The notes beneath the pieces are model-generated. The model was not told the DNA's origin. It saw nothing but the letters and a program-made list of their open reading frames with translations, and ran no database searches. The position numbers and the translations under genes were made by a program. A stretch of DNA of 64,000 nucleotides from Omphalotus guepiniiformis. Lineage: Eukaryota; Basidiomycota; Agaricomycetes; Agaricales; Omphalotaceae. The stretch is taken from positions 1 to 64,000 of the forward strand of contig JAQOOI010000073.1 of assembly GCA_028554645.1 (NCBI GenBank), in the 5' to 3' direction. Of this stretch, positions 22,195 through 33,785 are shown piece after piece; position 1 is the first letter of the stretch; the number at the start of each line of letters is the position of its first letter.

Positions 22195-23165
22195 ACAGAA
22201 GAGCAGCTTCAGACCGGAGCTCAAAATTCACAAATATATGCTCTCGAGATCTCAAAGAGTACTACCCCCAACTTGTCTAAATGAATCTGATGCTCTCGCA
22301 ACCAGCGCCTCAACTATCCATGCCGACGGGACAAGAACGAACTTGATTTAGTTACATCATTACGGCGTTGCATCTCCCTCTTTCGACGCTCCTTGTTCAC
22401 CCTGGACTGTTCAGTGCAGATACGCCGGAAAGTTTGCATCGTCGATCAAATGGCGTAATTCGTTCGGCATGGTTTCGTGGGTTCGCATTGCTCTATATCT
22501 ATGCGGACTATCACTGAAACTCCTCGTGTAGGTTAGGAGAACCTGCTCGCGACGTTTCAAGATGCCATGTAGGTTGCTTCAGGCCCATTGGTGGTCATTT
22601 TATCTTGGGTACTGCCTATCGACAACGAGCTTCACAATGTTGTTTAGCTGCGTCAGAGGTGTACATTCACTGCAGTGGGAGATAACTTTACCGTATGGTG
22701 CGTTTATCCTCTTGTTTCCCTTAACTGTTTTAATGTTCCATAAAGTCTGCAGGTCAACAACTCCCACGCCACGACTTGTCTCATGCGAGTTCTCTCGCCC
22801 CGCCTGCTTCGTCTCCGGCATACGCATACTCAAGCAAAGCCGGCTCGACAAATTCGCATGCGTTCCGCCAAACATAAGATACCAAGGCAAAATTGCGGAG
22901 AGGCTAAATGAGTCCCTCGATAGGCTGAAGCTGAATAGCACGCATGTGGGCGTTGTGCAGGTTTTGTGTGGGTTAATGGGCATAGGAGGTTTTGTGATGT
23001 TGGGTACGAGATTTTCTATCTTGGTGTTGGGTGTCGTTAATGTTGTTGTTCGAAATCTGCAGAGTCTGAGTGGAGGGATTACCAAAACGCTCAATTCACT
23101 GTTGGACCTAATGAGAAGGTATCTATTGTATGCTGATATCTCCACCGCTATGGGCTTTTCTGTCC
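22195..23165 (+). pseudogene. Decayed copy of the histidine acid phosphatase
   Basis: Collinear with 16605-17915. It keeps the upstream tract atatgctctcgagatctcaa, the signal-peptide region (now out of frame), catcattacggcgttgcatctcc, the RHG region (cggcatggt), the exon-2/3 boundary area and the late phrase atgggcttttctgtccgt. There are in-frame stops, frameshifts and deletions throughout, and no usable start. Similarity ends at the position corresponding to the intron-4 donor of the intact gene, so the HD half is missing. Open stretches across it, such as 22562-23212, are by-products of decay. Confidence 0.85.
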
Positions 23166-23658
23166 GTTTAAGTTTCATCCAATGGAATTATCTGATCAAT
23201 ACCTTGGAATGAGATGAATTGATCGCAAGATTGTGTTTCCGAGTCGTGCTCATGCGTTCCATGCTCGGCAGTTGAATGCACCGACGGTAAACTGTGTGTG
23301 TAGTTCGTTACATCTACCGTACGGCCCCTGTTGACTGAATGAGCAACACCATCAGTATATGCATATGTAGCAGGAGCTCCCGCGAGCGAGGTTCGGACGG
23401 TCATGAAATGTCATTTTCCCAATAACCCCCTCAGCGACGATAATATGATACTAAGTAAGTTATATTCAGGTTGATTAGTGATGTAGATAGAAGATTATAA
23501 GAACAAAATAGCAGCGATGGTAGTAATGTTCCTGAAGAGCAGAAATAGGATCTAAAGTGGTATCGAGCTCCCTTCTAGATCTAAAATGTCCAATTTCGAA
23601 AACTTTCAATGAGAGTGTGGTGGAGTCCCAAGCATCCTCAACAATCCAATATGTCCCC

Positions 23659-25462
23659 CTATTGCAGCCCACAGAGTATTTTTCTGTAGACGGCGAACTC
23701 AGCTTCGAGGATGAGATCAGATAAACTCGCAGAAATACCGACAATTTCATACTTGACCCCAAACTCTTTCGCCGTCTCCTTTACAATTTTCGCAACAGCT
23801 GGAAGATGTTCTTGGGCAATTGATGGGAACAGGTGATGAACCACCTGCATGATGGTAGGCATGAATCCCTTGTGGGCCCACTGATGAAACGGGAGGATGA
23901 ATCACGTACTTGATAGTTGAGCGAACCAGAGAAGAAGGTAATAAGTGGGTCATCGTGGCCGTAATCTTGTGCCGTCTCTACTTGTGAACGTGCCCAGTCG
24001 ACGTCCATGTTGCCGGTCTTGGGATTTACACGCGGAAAAACTGCTGTGTCGACGACGTGCGTAGCCTGAAAGATGACGGCGAGTATGATCGACATTGTGA
24101 AACTATGTTGAAACGAAAATGACCAACTGATTAGAAAAACACGGGTCAAATTCTCTCTTACTCTGTTACCAGGAACGCTGGAATGACTCGTGAAAGTGGA
24201 TTTCCCCAAGATAGTGGTAGATAGATGCGGGACCAGAAGAAGAACAGCTAGGCGGCCCAAGAACGGCTGAGTCAATTGAAGAATCACGGAGACGAAAGAA
24301 AGAATTCACCTTGCCGCCCCAAAAAATGATGCTCTGTTGAAGAGTGAATGGATTCACTTGGAGTGGGCCTCGGCGCTGACAGAAGAAACGAACGGTAAGT
24401 ATAGTAAGTCACTTGAATTGATATAATACTTACGCCACTAAAGTAATGAATAAGGTCTTCAACACGAACAGCGCACCCAAGAAGAACATATAGGAACGGA
24501 GCATAGAACGACTGAAGTCGGTAGAAGGAGAACCATTTTTGCGATTCTTTGATTCGGCGAAATTCGACTTCAGACGTTTCGATATCAGCATCAAATCCGT
24601 CGACGTTGGGAAAGATGTGATGGCTGAACACATGCTGGTAAGTCCTAATAGATAATAGATTTAATTAGGTGAACTCCCGAGATTGAAGAGGTGTACTATA
24701 CCATAATGTACCAGAACATCCGTTGAAAAGATCGTGTCCAACGACAAGCAACCTCCATAACCATGGACGATGGCCAATTGCACCATGAGAACCATCATGT
24801 ACCGCTGATAGGGCGTACTGAGATAAAGCAATTCCATGCGCGATAGATATCATATAGAACGTCCACGAGCAGTTTCGAGACAAAGACCACTGTAAGAGGA
24901 ACAAAGGCCACATCATCGCTACGCTCAAGAGATACCGGACACATGTCACGGGAGAATGCTTTCGGTCGATTCTTGAAGACCGGAAGTAATCCTCTACGCG
25001 TTTTTTCAGGGTCAAAGAGAAAGCATCTGGCGGTGGAAACGAGGGCATGTCTTGTCCTACCAGTGAACCGATCTTGTACTTTTGCAGGATTCCGTGTTGC
25101 TTTGGTCCATGAAAGGTTTCGAATAGCTGGGTAACCTAGAAAGTTCGACGTGAGTTCCAAAACAAGTCCCAGTGAAAGCCCCGGTGCCAGCACAATGGAG
25201 TCGAGCGTACATCTTTCCCGGCTGCCAGTAGTATGTACTCTTGTCCACCAGGATGTTGTTGAATGAAAGGGGTCAAGTCAAATACCTTGTGTAAAAGACA
25301 CATGTCAATTCGGAAATGAGTTGTAAATGAATGAATGAATGAGAATTTACTCACCGTTCCGTGAACAGACACCCAAGCCTTCTTGCACGTACACGCCGCT
25401 CTCAATTGCTCCAGTGAAATCATGTTGAATGTATCATTCTCGTGAGACCTCCATGAGGACAT
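23659..25462 (-). CDS. Front-end fatty-acid or sphingolipid desaturase with cytochrome b5 domain
   Basis: Membrane di-iron desaturase of the endoplasmic reticulum that inserts a double bond toward the carboxyl end of acyl chains (delta-5/6-like) or into sphingoid bases (delta-8-like). The N-terminal cytochrome b5 domain has the haem motif IQQHPGGQEY. Three histidine boxes follow: HDGSHGAIGH, QHVFSHH and QVVHHLFPS; Gln in the third box is diagnostic of the front-end class. Membrane segments lie around and between the boxes (for example MMWPLFLLQWSL and LFFFWSRIYLPLSW). Several short introns join in frame, including one ending at the tag before LFFFWSRIY. The start at 25462 precedes a b5 domain of normal length. 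The family contains both acyl-CoA and sphingolipid enzymes, so the substrate is open. A GPCR-like gene lies divergently upstream. Confidence 0.92.
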
Positions 25463-25994
25463 GATAGTAGTGTTTCAAAAAGTTAAGCTTTGTGGGACAA
25501 TTTGAAGATTTTGGGGATAGGTCGCTTAATCCTCAGTGGGCGTCTTCCTGTGTCGTCTTCCTGTGTCGTCCTTCGCTGGGTCATAAAGCTGTAATCAGGG
25601 CTGCATTTTATGCCGCGTCCAGGGACCATACCGTAATACAGTACCTTCTTTCCTTCCACGGTCACGATTGAGCTTCTTGGCAATCATTTGAAGTTGAATT
25701 TCTTATCCCAAAGGGCTGATTATCAGCAACGGCGGCTGATCATCTGCATCAGCAGAAGCTGGGTGGCTACGACTTCCACCGCATGCACCTTACACAGGTC
25801 AAGACTACAAAAAAGGTTACTGTCAGTCGGTTTCGGCCCTAGCTCTTTTCAATTTATGTACAACTGACATCTCAACTTGACTTGAACAGCTTGACATCCA
25901 AGATAGTATCTCATCTGATGACAAGACTGATTCATTTCTTCCAACTCTCATCATGATGTAAAGCCTGCTTCATACAAAAGCACTCCATCAAGCC
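25463..25994. other. Divergent intergenic region (desaturase / 7TM gene)
   Basis: About 530 bp between two divergent starts, so it must carry both promoters. The short direct repeat gtcttcctgtgtcgtcttcc lies at about 25543-25567. No gene seen. Confidence 0.5.
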
Positions 25995-27482
25995 ATGCCT
26001 CTACATTTCCCTGCTAACCTTCTCCTCCTTTCTTTTAATTTCTTCCCAACAACACAGCCATTCTTTATTTTTCTCACTGCTGGCAGTCTTATCTCAATGG
26101 TCAATCTTAACAAAGCAGCAGTGACTTTCAATGTTATTGAAACAGCTGGACTGATTGGTTCTCTTGTTATCCTTATCACTGCTTTGGCATCTCCTGTCAT
26201 CCAACGCTTAGCTGCTTGGTATCAGATTCTAGGTTGCAGTGCAATGTATTCTTTGTCAATGCTGCTTCTGGCCATGGCTCATGCACAGTTTGGACCTGAG
26301 CCCAACCATGCTCTCTGTCTAATCCAAGCTGCTTTGATCTATTCCTGTCCAATTTGGTGGGTATTCCTTGGCCAATTGGTAGGATTGTGACTGGACACAA
26401 GAGGAATCTTATACTCTGACTGCAGGTTGATGGGTTCAGCTTGTGTATATGCAATCCAGGTATGCTCCTTGTTGAGAACCAAATTTCAGTTACCAAGTTT
26501 ATCTCATTAATGGTCTCTCAGTTCTATTTGCATGTAGTTTTCTATTCACAACATGTCTCTGGGCCTGTAAGCCACAATAGTAAATGGGTGAGTTTAATTC
26601 ATCTGCCAGCAAGTTTATTTGAAGTATGATGAATCATCCATTCACAGTTTGTTGTGTCAACAGTTTGTTTATTTGTCATAGTCACCATTGTACTGCTTAT
26701 AGTAAGGTTGTTTTCTTTAATCTGGTGCCTCTGGTTTTGCTAAAGTATTGTAAACTTCAGTTAGGCCTGCTCTATCCAGAAATAGTGAAACGTTCTCCGG
26801 AGCACCTTTATTGTCATTTCACAAGTAATATAGGGTATGGAATTTCTTTCATTCACTTTAGCACTGTCTTAAGATCTGTTTTATAATTCAAGGTCTTACG
26901 CTGTGACTATATTCAGTGTAGGCTTTGCTATAGCTTCTGTTACTTTTGAATGTGTGTTATCATATTGTCTCTTCTAGTTCACACAATGCTAAAAAGTAGT
27001 ACAGCAAAGGCAGGGAAGTTGCTTTACAAACACCGAAAGCATAGATTGGAACTTGAGCAGAGATCAAATGGGGTTGTAACTATTGGTGTGATGCTCCGCC
27101 TGGCAGGTTACACTCTGATAGCAGTTCGATCAGTGGCGTGAGTTGCCTATATTCTTTAACTGACATCTCTACTTACCAAGTTTTGCACTTACTAGAAGCT
27201 GTGCAGTCTATTTAGTCCCTAGCCTCATTGCTAACATTGATAATCTTGAGATTTTTATTGTGTACAATGCAGCTTGTAAGTTTTGTTTCTATGTGTTAAA
27301 GCACACCTTTTTTATTAATTTGGCAAAGTGACAAATCTTGCCGTTTTTCTCTTTGGTCTTAACATGGTATGTTTTTGGCCTCTCATAATCATCTTGATGA
27401 CATATAAACTTTTTGGTCTTTTCAGTCTGTTATACAAACTTGGATGTTTTGGAAGAAATGCCCTAGTCTTGCTAAAGCTTGA
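25995..27482 (+). CDS. Seven-transmembrane receptor-like protein (fungal family)
   Basis: Predicted integral membrane protein resembling the expanded 7TM receptor-like family of Agaricomycetes; ligand and signalling partner unknown. Exon 1 encodes a hydrophobic N-terminus and TM1-3 with IETAGLIGSLVILITALASP and CLIQAALIYSCPIW. Following exons read LMGSACVYAIQ, FYLHVVFYSQHVSGP, FVVSTVCLFVIVTIVLLI, a loop with IVKRSPEHLYCHF, then YAVTIFSVGFAIASVTFEC, a cytosolic LYKHRKHRLELEQ and NGVVTIGVMLRLAGYTLIAV. The gene ends with VFLFGLNMSVIQTWMFWKKC, like the family C-terminus. Nearly every join is in frame with consensus splice sites, so it is probably intact, although exact exons near 26900 and 27180-27310 are uncertain. 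It is clearly more T-rich than its neighbours. Confidence 0.7.
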
Positions 27483-28599
27483 AACATATGAGAACAAATG
27501 TAGCTTTACTTGGCCCACAGAACTGTTATATACATGATTTAGGTTTCCTGCTTGAAATGGATTGCTCTGTGACTCTAAGGATCTTACAGAGTCTCTCCAA
27601 AGAGACAAGATGGAGCTTGATGTGTATGGGGAGGCAACATGGGAGAAGATAAGCATATTCAAACATCAACAGACTGCTCAGTTTCTTCCCTTGACAAAGA
27701 TTTTGCTCGAGTTATAAACATCATTTATTATCAAGGAAACCAATGTATTCAAGTAGCAAAAAGACAGACATTAGCAAACCACACTCCCATTCTGAAAGTC
27801 CGTCATAATAATAACACCTCAAGGCCAGGAATTATTAGGTATGATTTGTCTCCTCATCACGGAACAAATCAGAAGATCAGATACTCATTAATACTCTCGC
27901 AGGACCCGATGCTCAGTGGATTCCGGGGAGTTATCTCAATGCAACCAGTAGTGTTTGTGCTGAGGGGGAGGAATGAGGCAGTGATCAACAAAAACACTAC
28001 CCATCTTTCCCTGTTCATAACAGTCCAAGCAAGCGATCTCGAATAGTTGGTCGCTAGAAGACCGTTTCACATTAGGTATGATGTAGAAAAGTGGATGGTT
28101 GAACACTCACACCCAGTTCGAGTTCAGTCCACGAACTCTCAAAGGCGACAGCGAGGTTGTTGTTGTCAACGTATAATCAGTACGAGAATTTCATCCGGAT
28201 CGGATCCGGAACGTCACAAAAGCTTACAAAGTCGGACAACTCTTCATCACAATCCTATCCTCTCAGGCTGATAAGCCGTTACACGATTTATTTCTCACTA
28301 CTTATACTGCCCTTTTCCGACTCCTGAAGTCATTGTGAACTGGCTTGTTGGTTGCAGGCACAAGTACTGTATAAAGCATGTGCATGAGGCCTTGAGGCCT
28401 GAGGTAGTGTAGAGGACATTCTTCTTTTCTTCCTTCCTTCTTGTAGTCGACTACGGTTTCCATGTGTAAGACTTCGTATGAAACGTCCGGTGGAGCTTGG
28501 TTTCGCGACAGGTTCGTCTGGAGGGTTTTGTGAAGTTTATTTTTTGCTTTCAGCTTCGCGTGAAACGTCGGCGTTTATCTAAACGCCTGGAGCGAAAAG
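27483..28599. other. Intergenic, one unexplained open frame
   Basis: About 1.1 kb. A 135-codon frame on + (27639-28046) has no family resemblance and no obvious splice pattern. The stretch retains the higher AT content of the upstream gene up to about 27900. I would not call a gene here. Confidence 0.4.
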
Positions 28600-29672
28600 G
28601 AGCGGAAATTTCGTATCTGGAAGCTACGAGCTGCTACGAGGTTCGTCTTGTGGAGTGTTTTGCTTTGAGGTTCGAGTGAAACGTCGTTGTTTATCTAAGA
28701 GCGATGAAGGCTTGGAGCATGAAGGAGTAAGAACTTCGTATCTAACGAGGGTCGCTCCAAAAACTGCTACATACGTATTCCATGTAAACAGTTGTCCTTC
28801 GACGGGCTTTGCAGGTGATAAATGCCTTGAACTAAATCGAAGCACATCGTCGTGCGGAGAATGAAGAGACGGATATTCGATATTCAGTATTGATTCATAC
28901 GCGAATATTGCGCGTGGAGTCGCATGAATCGCATAACTGAAAAAAAAAAAAAAAGTTCAAACTTGTCACAATAAGAGAACTCCGCATACAACTCACTCAT
29001 AGTTCTTCACCTCTCCAGTCAACCATCTCATAAGTGGAGCCTTCTTCTCGTCAGAGGTCCATTTCCGACGGTTATTCGAGAATCTTTCACCGTCTCAGCT
29101 CCAAATCTATTACGGCTACAGAGTTCCAGTGAAGGTCAGTCTTCACCGACAGATTTTGTCAAGTGGGGATGCTTACAGCGGTGAAGTCCATAGCGTATGT
29201 GTCCAAAGGTTTCAACGTACACCCGCAGTAAGTATGTACATCATTGAAGTAGCCAGGAAGTCGCGCGTCGCTTAGTCATACAGTACTTCCCTCCAACCGC
29301 ATGCGCCTGCCCTAAACAAAGCTTCGGCGCTTCCAGATTCAACACTCTCTGTCTCATGTCGCCCTCTCATCTCAACTTTTCTAAATCTTGTGAACAGAAA
29401 CTATAATGCAATGATACAAAATCAATAGTTCATACAGTAGAGTCCGTATATATACTACAGGGTAAGTCCATTCAAATCAAGTCAGACAAATGCATCAACT
29501 CATTCTAGCCATCTTCGCAGGTGCAGGCTGTCCATCGACATCTTCAACGTCCTTGTACCTCAATCGGATTCCCGTTCGTCCCTCGCGGACCACCTCTAAC
29601 TTTCCTGCAAACACCCCTATCTACATGATCTTTATATCCCCTACCCACCTGCACGAAACTTCTGCCCATTAA
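28600..29672 (-). pseudogene. Duplicated 3' end of the zinc-finger-like gene with its flank
   Basis: Collinear with 18500-19440. The flanking spacer is retained (gcgaatattgcgc, cacaataagagaactcc, ggttattcgagaatc), followed by the last ~180 bp of the zinc-finger coding region on the minus strand (29490-29672), recognisable by the phrases for PPRGTN-, CRK- and HVNGG-like codons. Small insertions and deletions break the frame. An A-run lies at about 28941. Similarity stops at about 29672, where SDR sequence begins. Confidence 0.8.
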
Positions 29673-30561
29673 TCTCGACACACCAACGTCTTCACCATCC
29701 TCCCCGGTATTTCTTCAGGATTGGGTATATCCCTCGAAGCTGTCTTATCCAACAACGAGAGAGCGATAGCGACCTGTCGCAACCCCTCCGTCCTCGCATT
29801 GACGCAGAAATACGATACTGTAGAAGACACCGACAAACGTTTGGTACCTGGTGCTCAAGCTCGATGTGAACAAGCCAGATGAAGTAGAAGCGGCTTTAAA
29901 CGCAGGTATAGCCAAGTTCGGACGTTCGGACGAATTGCCAGTGATGTTGTAGTCAATAACGCTGGATATGGGTTATGGGTTATTCGGTGAGATTGAAGGT
30001 ACGCCGGAGGGTGAAGCGAGGTATGAATTTGAGATGCAGTTTTGGGGTCATTCTGAAAGAGGTTCGTGGGCTATTATCGTTCTTTTGTCAGGGTATTGAT
30101 ATACAACGATTGTGAATCAAGGCTTCCAGTGCGAGAATATTTCGGGAGCTGGTGGTCTCATATTCAGTATATCCGCGCTCTTCTACTTCGTAGAGAGTAA
30201 ATCCGGTATGTTCGCTAGAAACAGTCATATCCACATCCCACCCCCTCTGTCCCCGCTGACATTCAAGATTTCCATCTTTCAGCTCTCGAAGCAAGCAACT
30301 ATATTCCTTCATGGAACATCAAAGGATGTTTAGTATCATCCAACCCGATACATTCCCCTCAGATACATGGCGTTCTCCGGGTAACACATCACCCAGCTTA
30401 CACCGACCCTTCGAATCCCTATGCGATGTTTAGCTCCATAGTAAACTCATTTTCGGTTATCGGTGATTTTGAAAGAGGTGGGGAAGGCACTCGTTGGTAC
30501 GGTTTGGTTGATTTAGCCTGGTGTGAGGTCTGAGATCTGAAGGTTATTGGGATAAGTTCGA
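29673..30561 (+). pseudogene. Decayed copy of the SDR gene
   Basis: Collinear with 14950-15860: tcttcaccatcctcc at the start, tgtcttatccaacaacgaga, then gtcaataacgctggatatgg, the intron with ttcgtgggctattatcg, and on to acatggcgttctccgggtaac and tgcgatgtttagctcc. Deletions remove much of the Rossmann motif, frameshifts are frequent, and a GGA-run (about 30560-30585) sits where the intact gene has Asp/Glu codons. At the site of the TGA in the 14952 gene this copy still has CGG (Arg). Confidence 0.85.
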
Positions 30562-31517
30562 GGAGGAGGAGGAGGAGGAGGAGAGCAATTTGATGGTGTT
30601 GGGGGCGGGGCAGCCGGTGGCCAAATCATTCTATTTTATTTTACATACTTTTCCACTATATCATCAGTATCGACGTCGTTACTCTATGTATGTTATCAAG
30701 ATTAAAGATTGTGGATGTTCACCATTCCGAAGCCCCGGACCCCGGTCAGTTCGGGCTCGGCTCGAACGGTTCGAATCAAATCAAAGAAAAATTTTCGTCC
30801 TCCTTGTCCCTAACTAGTTGCCCTAGTAGCTCTCTCCCGATTCGTGGCACTCTACGACATCGTAAAGCATCATCCTTATACGCTATCGAGTTAACGTTAC
30901 AGCTGTTCAGGGCCACTCCGTCTCAGTCGATGAACCTGTTCCTGCGCAACGATAGTGCACAGGAATGAACTGGACGCTCACAAGCTGGCCTCTGTGCTTC
31001 TCGTTCGTCGTTCGTTGCCTCAACTCTTATTCGCGAGCTGTCAATGGCTTAAGAAAGTCGGTGGGTCAGGTCTCAGGATTGTTCGTCTATGGTCGCCCAG
31101 GTCGCCCTCATAGCGGCGGCTGCTCGTTGCAAACTCTTTGGACTCCAGTTGGGACTCTCAAAGTCTTGCCTGAAATACCCAACGCTACCTGGTGATACCC
31201 GAGATTGCATGAATGTTTTGTGTAATACTGACAACGCGACCTTTAGATTCGCCCCTCCTCGCATTTCACACTCCTTCCTCAGACTTGAAGTATCCTGGTG
31301 GATGGCAGTAGTAGCCTCTAGCGTTTACTATTCTCGGAGAAAACCTTTGTCGGGCCGCGACTGGAAGAGGAAGAAGAGAAACTGAATTGCTTAGTGTACG
31401 TTCGGTCATCTGATTCTGTTGGAGTGACGAAAAGTCTCACATTACCCCGCACGCACTCTTCCCCCATCGTCATTCTTGCCACCTCACCTCTCAACAAACC
31501 AGCATTCCTCGAAAAGA
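30562..31517. other. Intergenic, BTB gene promoter side
   Basis: About 0.95 kb starting with a GGA microsatellite at 30560-30585. Short frames on both strands (31089-31385 +, 31318-31698 -) overlap each other and lack family motifs. No gene supported. Confidence 0.5.
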
Positions 31518-32698
31518 ATGTCCCCAGAACGACCTGTCTCCCCTTCGTCCTCCTCCTGCACATCACTACTATCCGTCTCAAGTCGCTGTATGTCCATTGA
31601 GCCCTCGTGAGAGCTTCATTGGACTGCAGCACTAATCTGACGTTTCCTTTCCATTCATGTAGTCGACCTTCCGTCCTCTGACTTGACGCTCCAGTCATCA
31701 GACAAGGTCCTCTTCAAGATACATCGTATCAACCTCGAAATGCATTCTCAGGTTTTCGCGGATGCTGGTGGGACGACAGTCGGGGCTACGAAAGACGAGA
31801 TAGTGACGCTTTCGGAATCTTCGGATGTGCTGGAACTTATGTTGCAGTTTATCTATTTACAACGTCAGCCGGATTTGAGGAAGGTGGATTTTGCGGTTAT
31901 GAAGGAGTTAGCGGAGGCTGTTGAGAAGTATGAGATATATTCTGCGATGGGAGTTTGCTGTCAAAGGATGAGGTAAGTTTGGTTGTTGATGATACGAGGA
32001 ACTATTATTAAATCTCATGTATAACAGGGAATGTCTTGCGGATTACCCAATAGACGTTCTATTGTATTCAGTGCGTCACAAATACGTCGACCTCATCAAT
32101 GAAAGCGCAGAAGCCACCCTTGATATGCCTCCATACACCATGCTCAACTGTCTCCCCGCAAATATCTTTGCTGCATGGGTGCGTCATCCACATCCTTCCT
32201 TCAAAGTTCAAACCCATTTATCTAATCTCAACGACATACATACATCCCTAGACCGACTTCAATCAAAGCTACCACGCACTCCTCAGGAAAGAATTCACGC
32301 GTTTCGGACCAACACGACATCACCGTGGACTCCCAGTACCCTGCGACCTCTGGCACGAACATTACTCACTCATCGCTCTCGAACTCAGTACAGGATACAC
32401 CTGGGAAGGTCCTGCATCTCGTGCACGCGCCCGAGCCCGAGCCCGAGCGAACAGTACTGGTTTATCTTCTGTCTTAGGCGTTAGCGCGGCGGCGTATTTG
32501 GCTACGGGGGCAAATGCTATGGATGTTGCGATGCAGGCTGAGGGTAGGAATGTATTGGCTAGACTTTTGGGGACGCTTGAGAGGAGACTGGCGATTGGTG
32601 CGGAGAAGTGTCCTGATTGTAAGAGGGAGTTGGGGCATTGGATGCATCAGACTGAAAGAGATTGGAGGGATGCTAGGAAGTTTGAAGAATATCTATAA
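31518..32698 (+). CDS. BTB/POZ domain protein
   Basis: BTB/POZ proteins mediate protein-protein interaction, often as cullin-3 adaptors or in chromatin; this class is strongly expanded in mushroom fungi and individual roles are unknown. Four exons (31518-31587, 31663-31972, 32028-32178, 32252-32698) give 325 residues in phase. The BTB core begins with FDLPSSDLTLQSSDKVLFKI, followed by HRINLEMHSQVFAD, then LSESSDVLELMLQFIYLQ and the helical tail FAVMKELAEAVEKYEIYSAM. The C-terminal third contains an Arg-Ala repeat (RARARARAR, a GAGCCC-type repeat at about 32427-32450) and a CPDCKRELGHWMHQTE segment whose CxxC..H could bind zinc. The first exon is small and Ser-rich; it was chosen because it splices in phase at gtatgt. 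Confidence 0.88.
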
Positions 32699-33785
32699 CA
32701 AATTGGATGCGAGGTAATACTAACTCTGTTTGGGATTTCTCTTTTAAAATTCGGATTCGTGTATTTCTGTCTCTCGGGATTTCATCGCATTTTTCGTGTA
32801 CTAATAAATGTTGTAACTAGCCAAATACATGTTTGCAGTGGCAGAAATAATAGTATTTTTCAGCCCATTCCCTTGCGCCAATGTAGAAGAGACGCCCGCG
32901 TTCAGCGCTCAGTGACAAGCGCTAAAGCGCTAAATTGCGACCGCGAGGTTTTGAACAAGAAGGGATTCTTCGCGAACAGGACCGCAGTATGTATGGGCGC
33001 TGCCGCACGGACAAGGCTCCTGTGCTGCACCGTGACCTGCTGGTCGGATAATATTCTTCTTACTGTGCCCTCTTTTGATCTTTGGATTCGGCGACGGTTC
33101 GCCTTGTTGAAAGACCTCGGAGTAGCTACAGTTCACCAAGTTCACCGTGTCAGAGGTTGCCGCTCATCCTACGCTCACGAAGCTGTCGAGATTTGTGCGA
33201 GTCGTCTGGAGACTGCCATGGGCCAGATAAGGTCCGATACCTGTGATAGTGAGCAACATGTGGTGAAAACGAGCACATCGAAGAAATTCCTCGTTCTGGA
33301 CTCCTAAATGCAAATGATACTTGAATGATACGGCGTTCTTCATCCTCGGATCGACATCATACAGTAACAATCTTCCGATCGCGAAAACAGCTCGCCACAA
33401 GCGTCTAGCGTCGTCAAAGATAGCCGGACAACAATTGAAAAATGAGCGCTATCTCTGTATTTAGACGTAACCAAACCACCCAACAGCCCATTACAAAGAA
33501 TTCCAAAAATGTGCCCATAGTTTAATAGTGTCCGTTGGTACTCTAAAGAATACACGAGGTAGGATCATAAGTACTTATATAATCGAATGTAATAAAATGG
33601 GCCTCCAAGAGACGATAACGGAAAACGATGGACAAACAGTGGAACCCGATAGTGTGGTATCCAAGAGGGTAGCGGAGAAAATATTCTTTGCCGTGGTATA
33701 ATGAATTAGGCTAAGAGACTAGAGACAAATCAAGTTAGACTCGGAGGTAACGGCAAAGCGCAAGGATATGTTGGAGCACGCACTC
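32699..33785. other. Intergenic, one long unexplained open frame
   Basis: A 182-codon frame on + (32759-33307) is the longest unassigned one here. It lies just after the BTB stop, lacks any motif I recognise, has no clear promoter spacing and contains Cys/Arg-rich runs typical of chance frames. The right part holds the 3' flank of the secreted-protein gene. Confidence 0.4.

Noticed and set aside
22562..23212. 216-codon plus frame and 192-codon minus frame
   Set aside because: They lie across the decayed phosphatase copy; the correct homologous frame changes repeatedly, so these openings are accidental.
30740..30790. ggttcgaatca resembling a tRNA B-box
   Set aside because: No matching A-box or cloverleaf upstream could be found. 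No convincing tRNA gene was seen in a visual scan of the window.
32759..33307. 182-codon plus-strand frame after the BTB gene
   Set aside because: No family resemblance, composition rich in Arg/Cys as in chance frames, and it begins only ~60 bp after the upstream stop codon. Left as unexplained rather than called.
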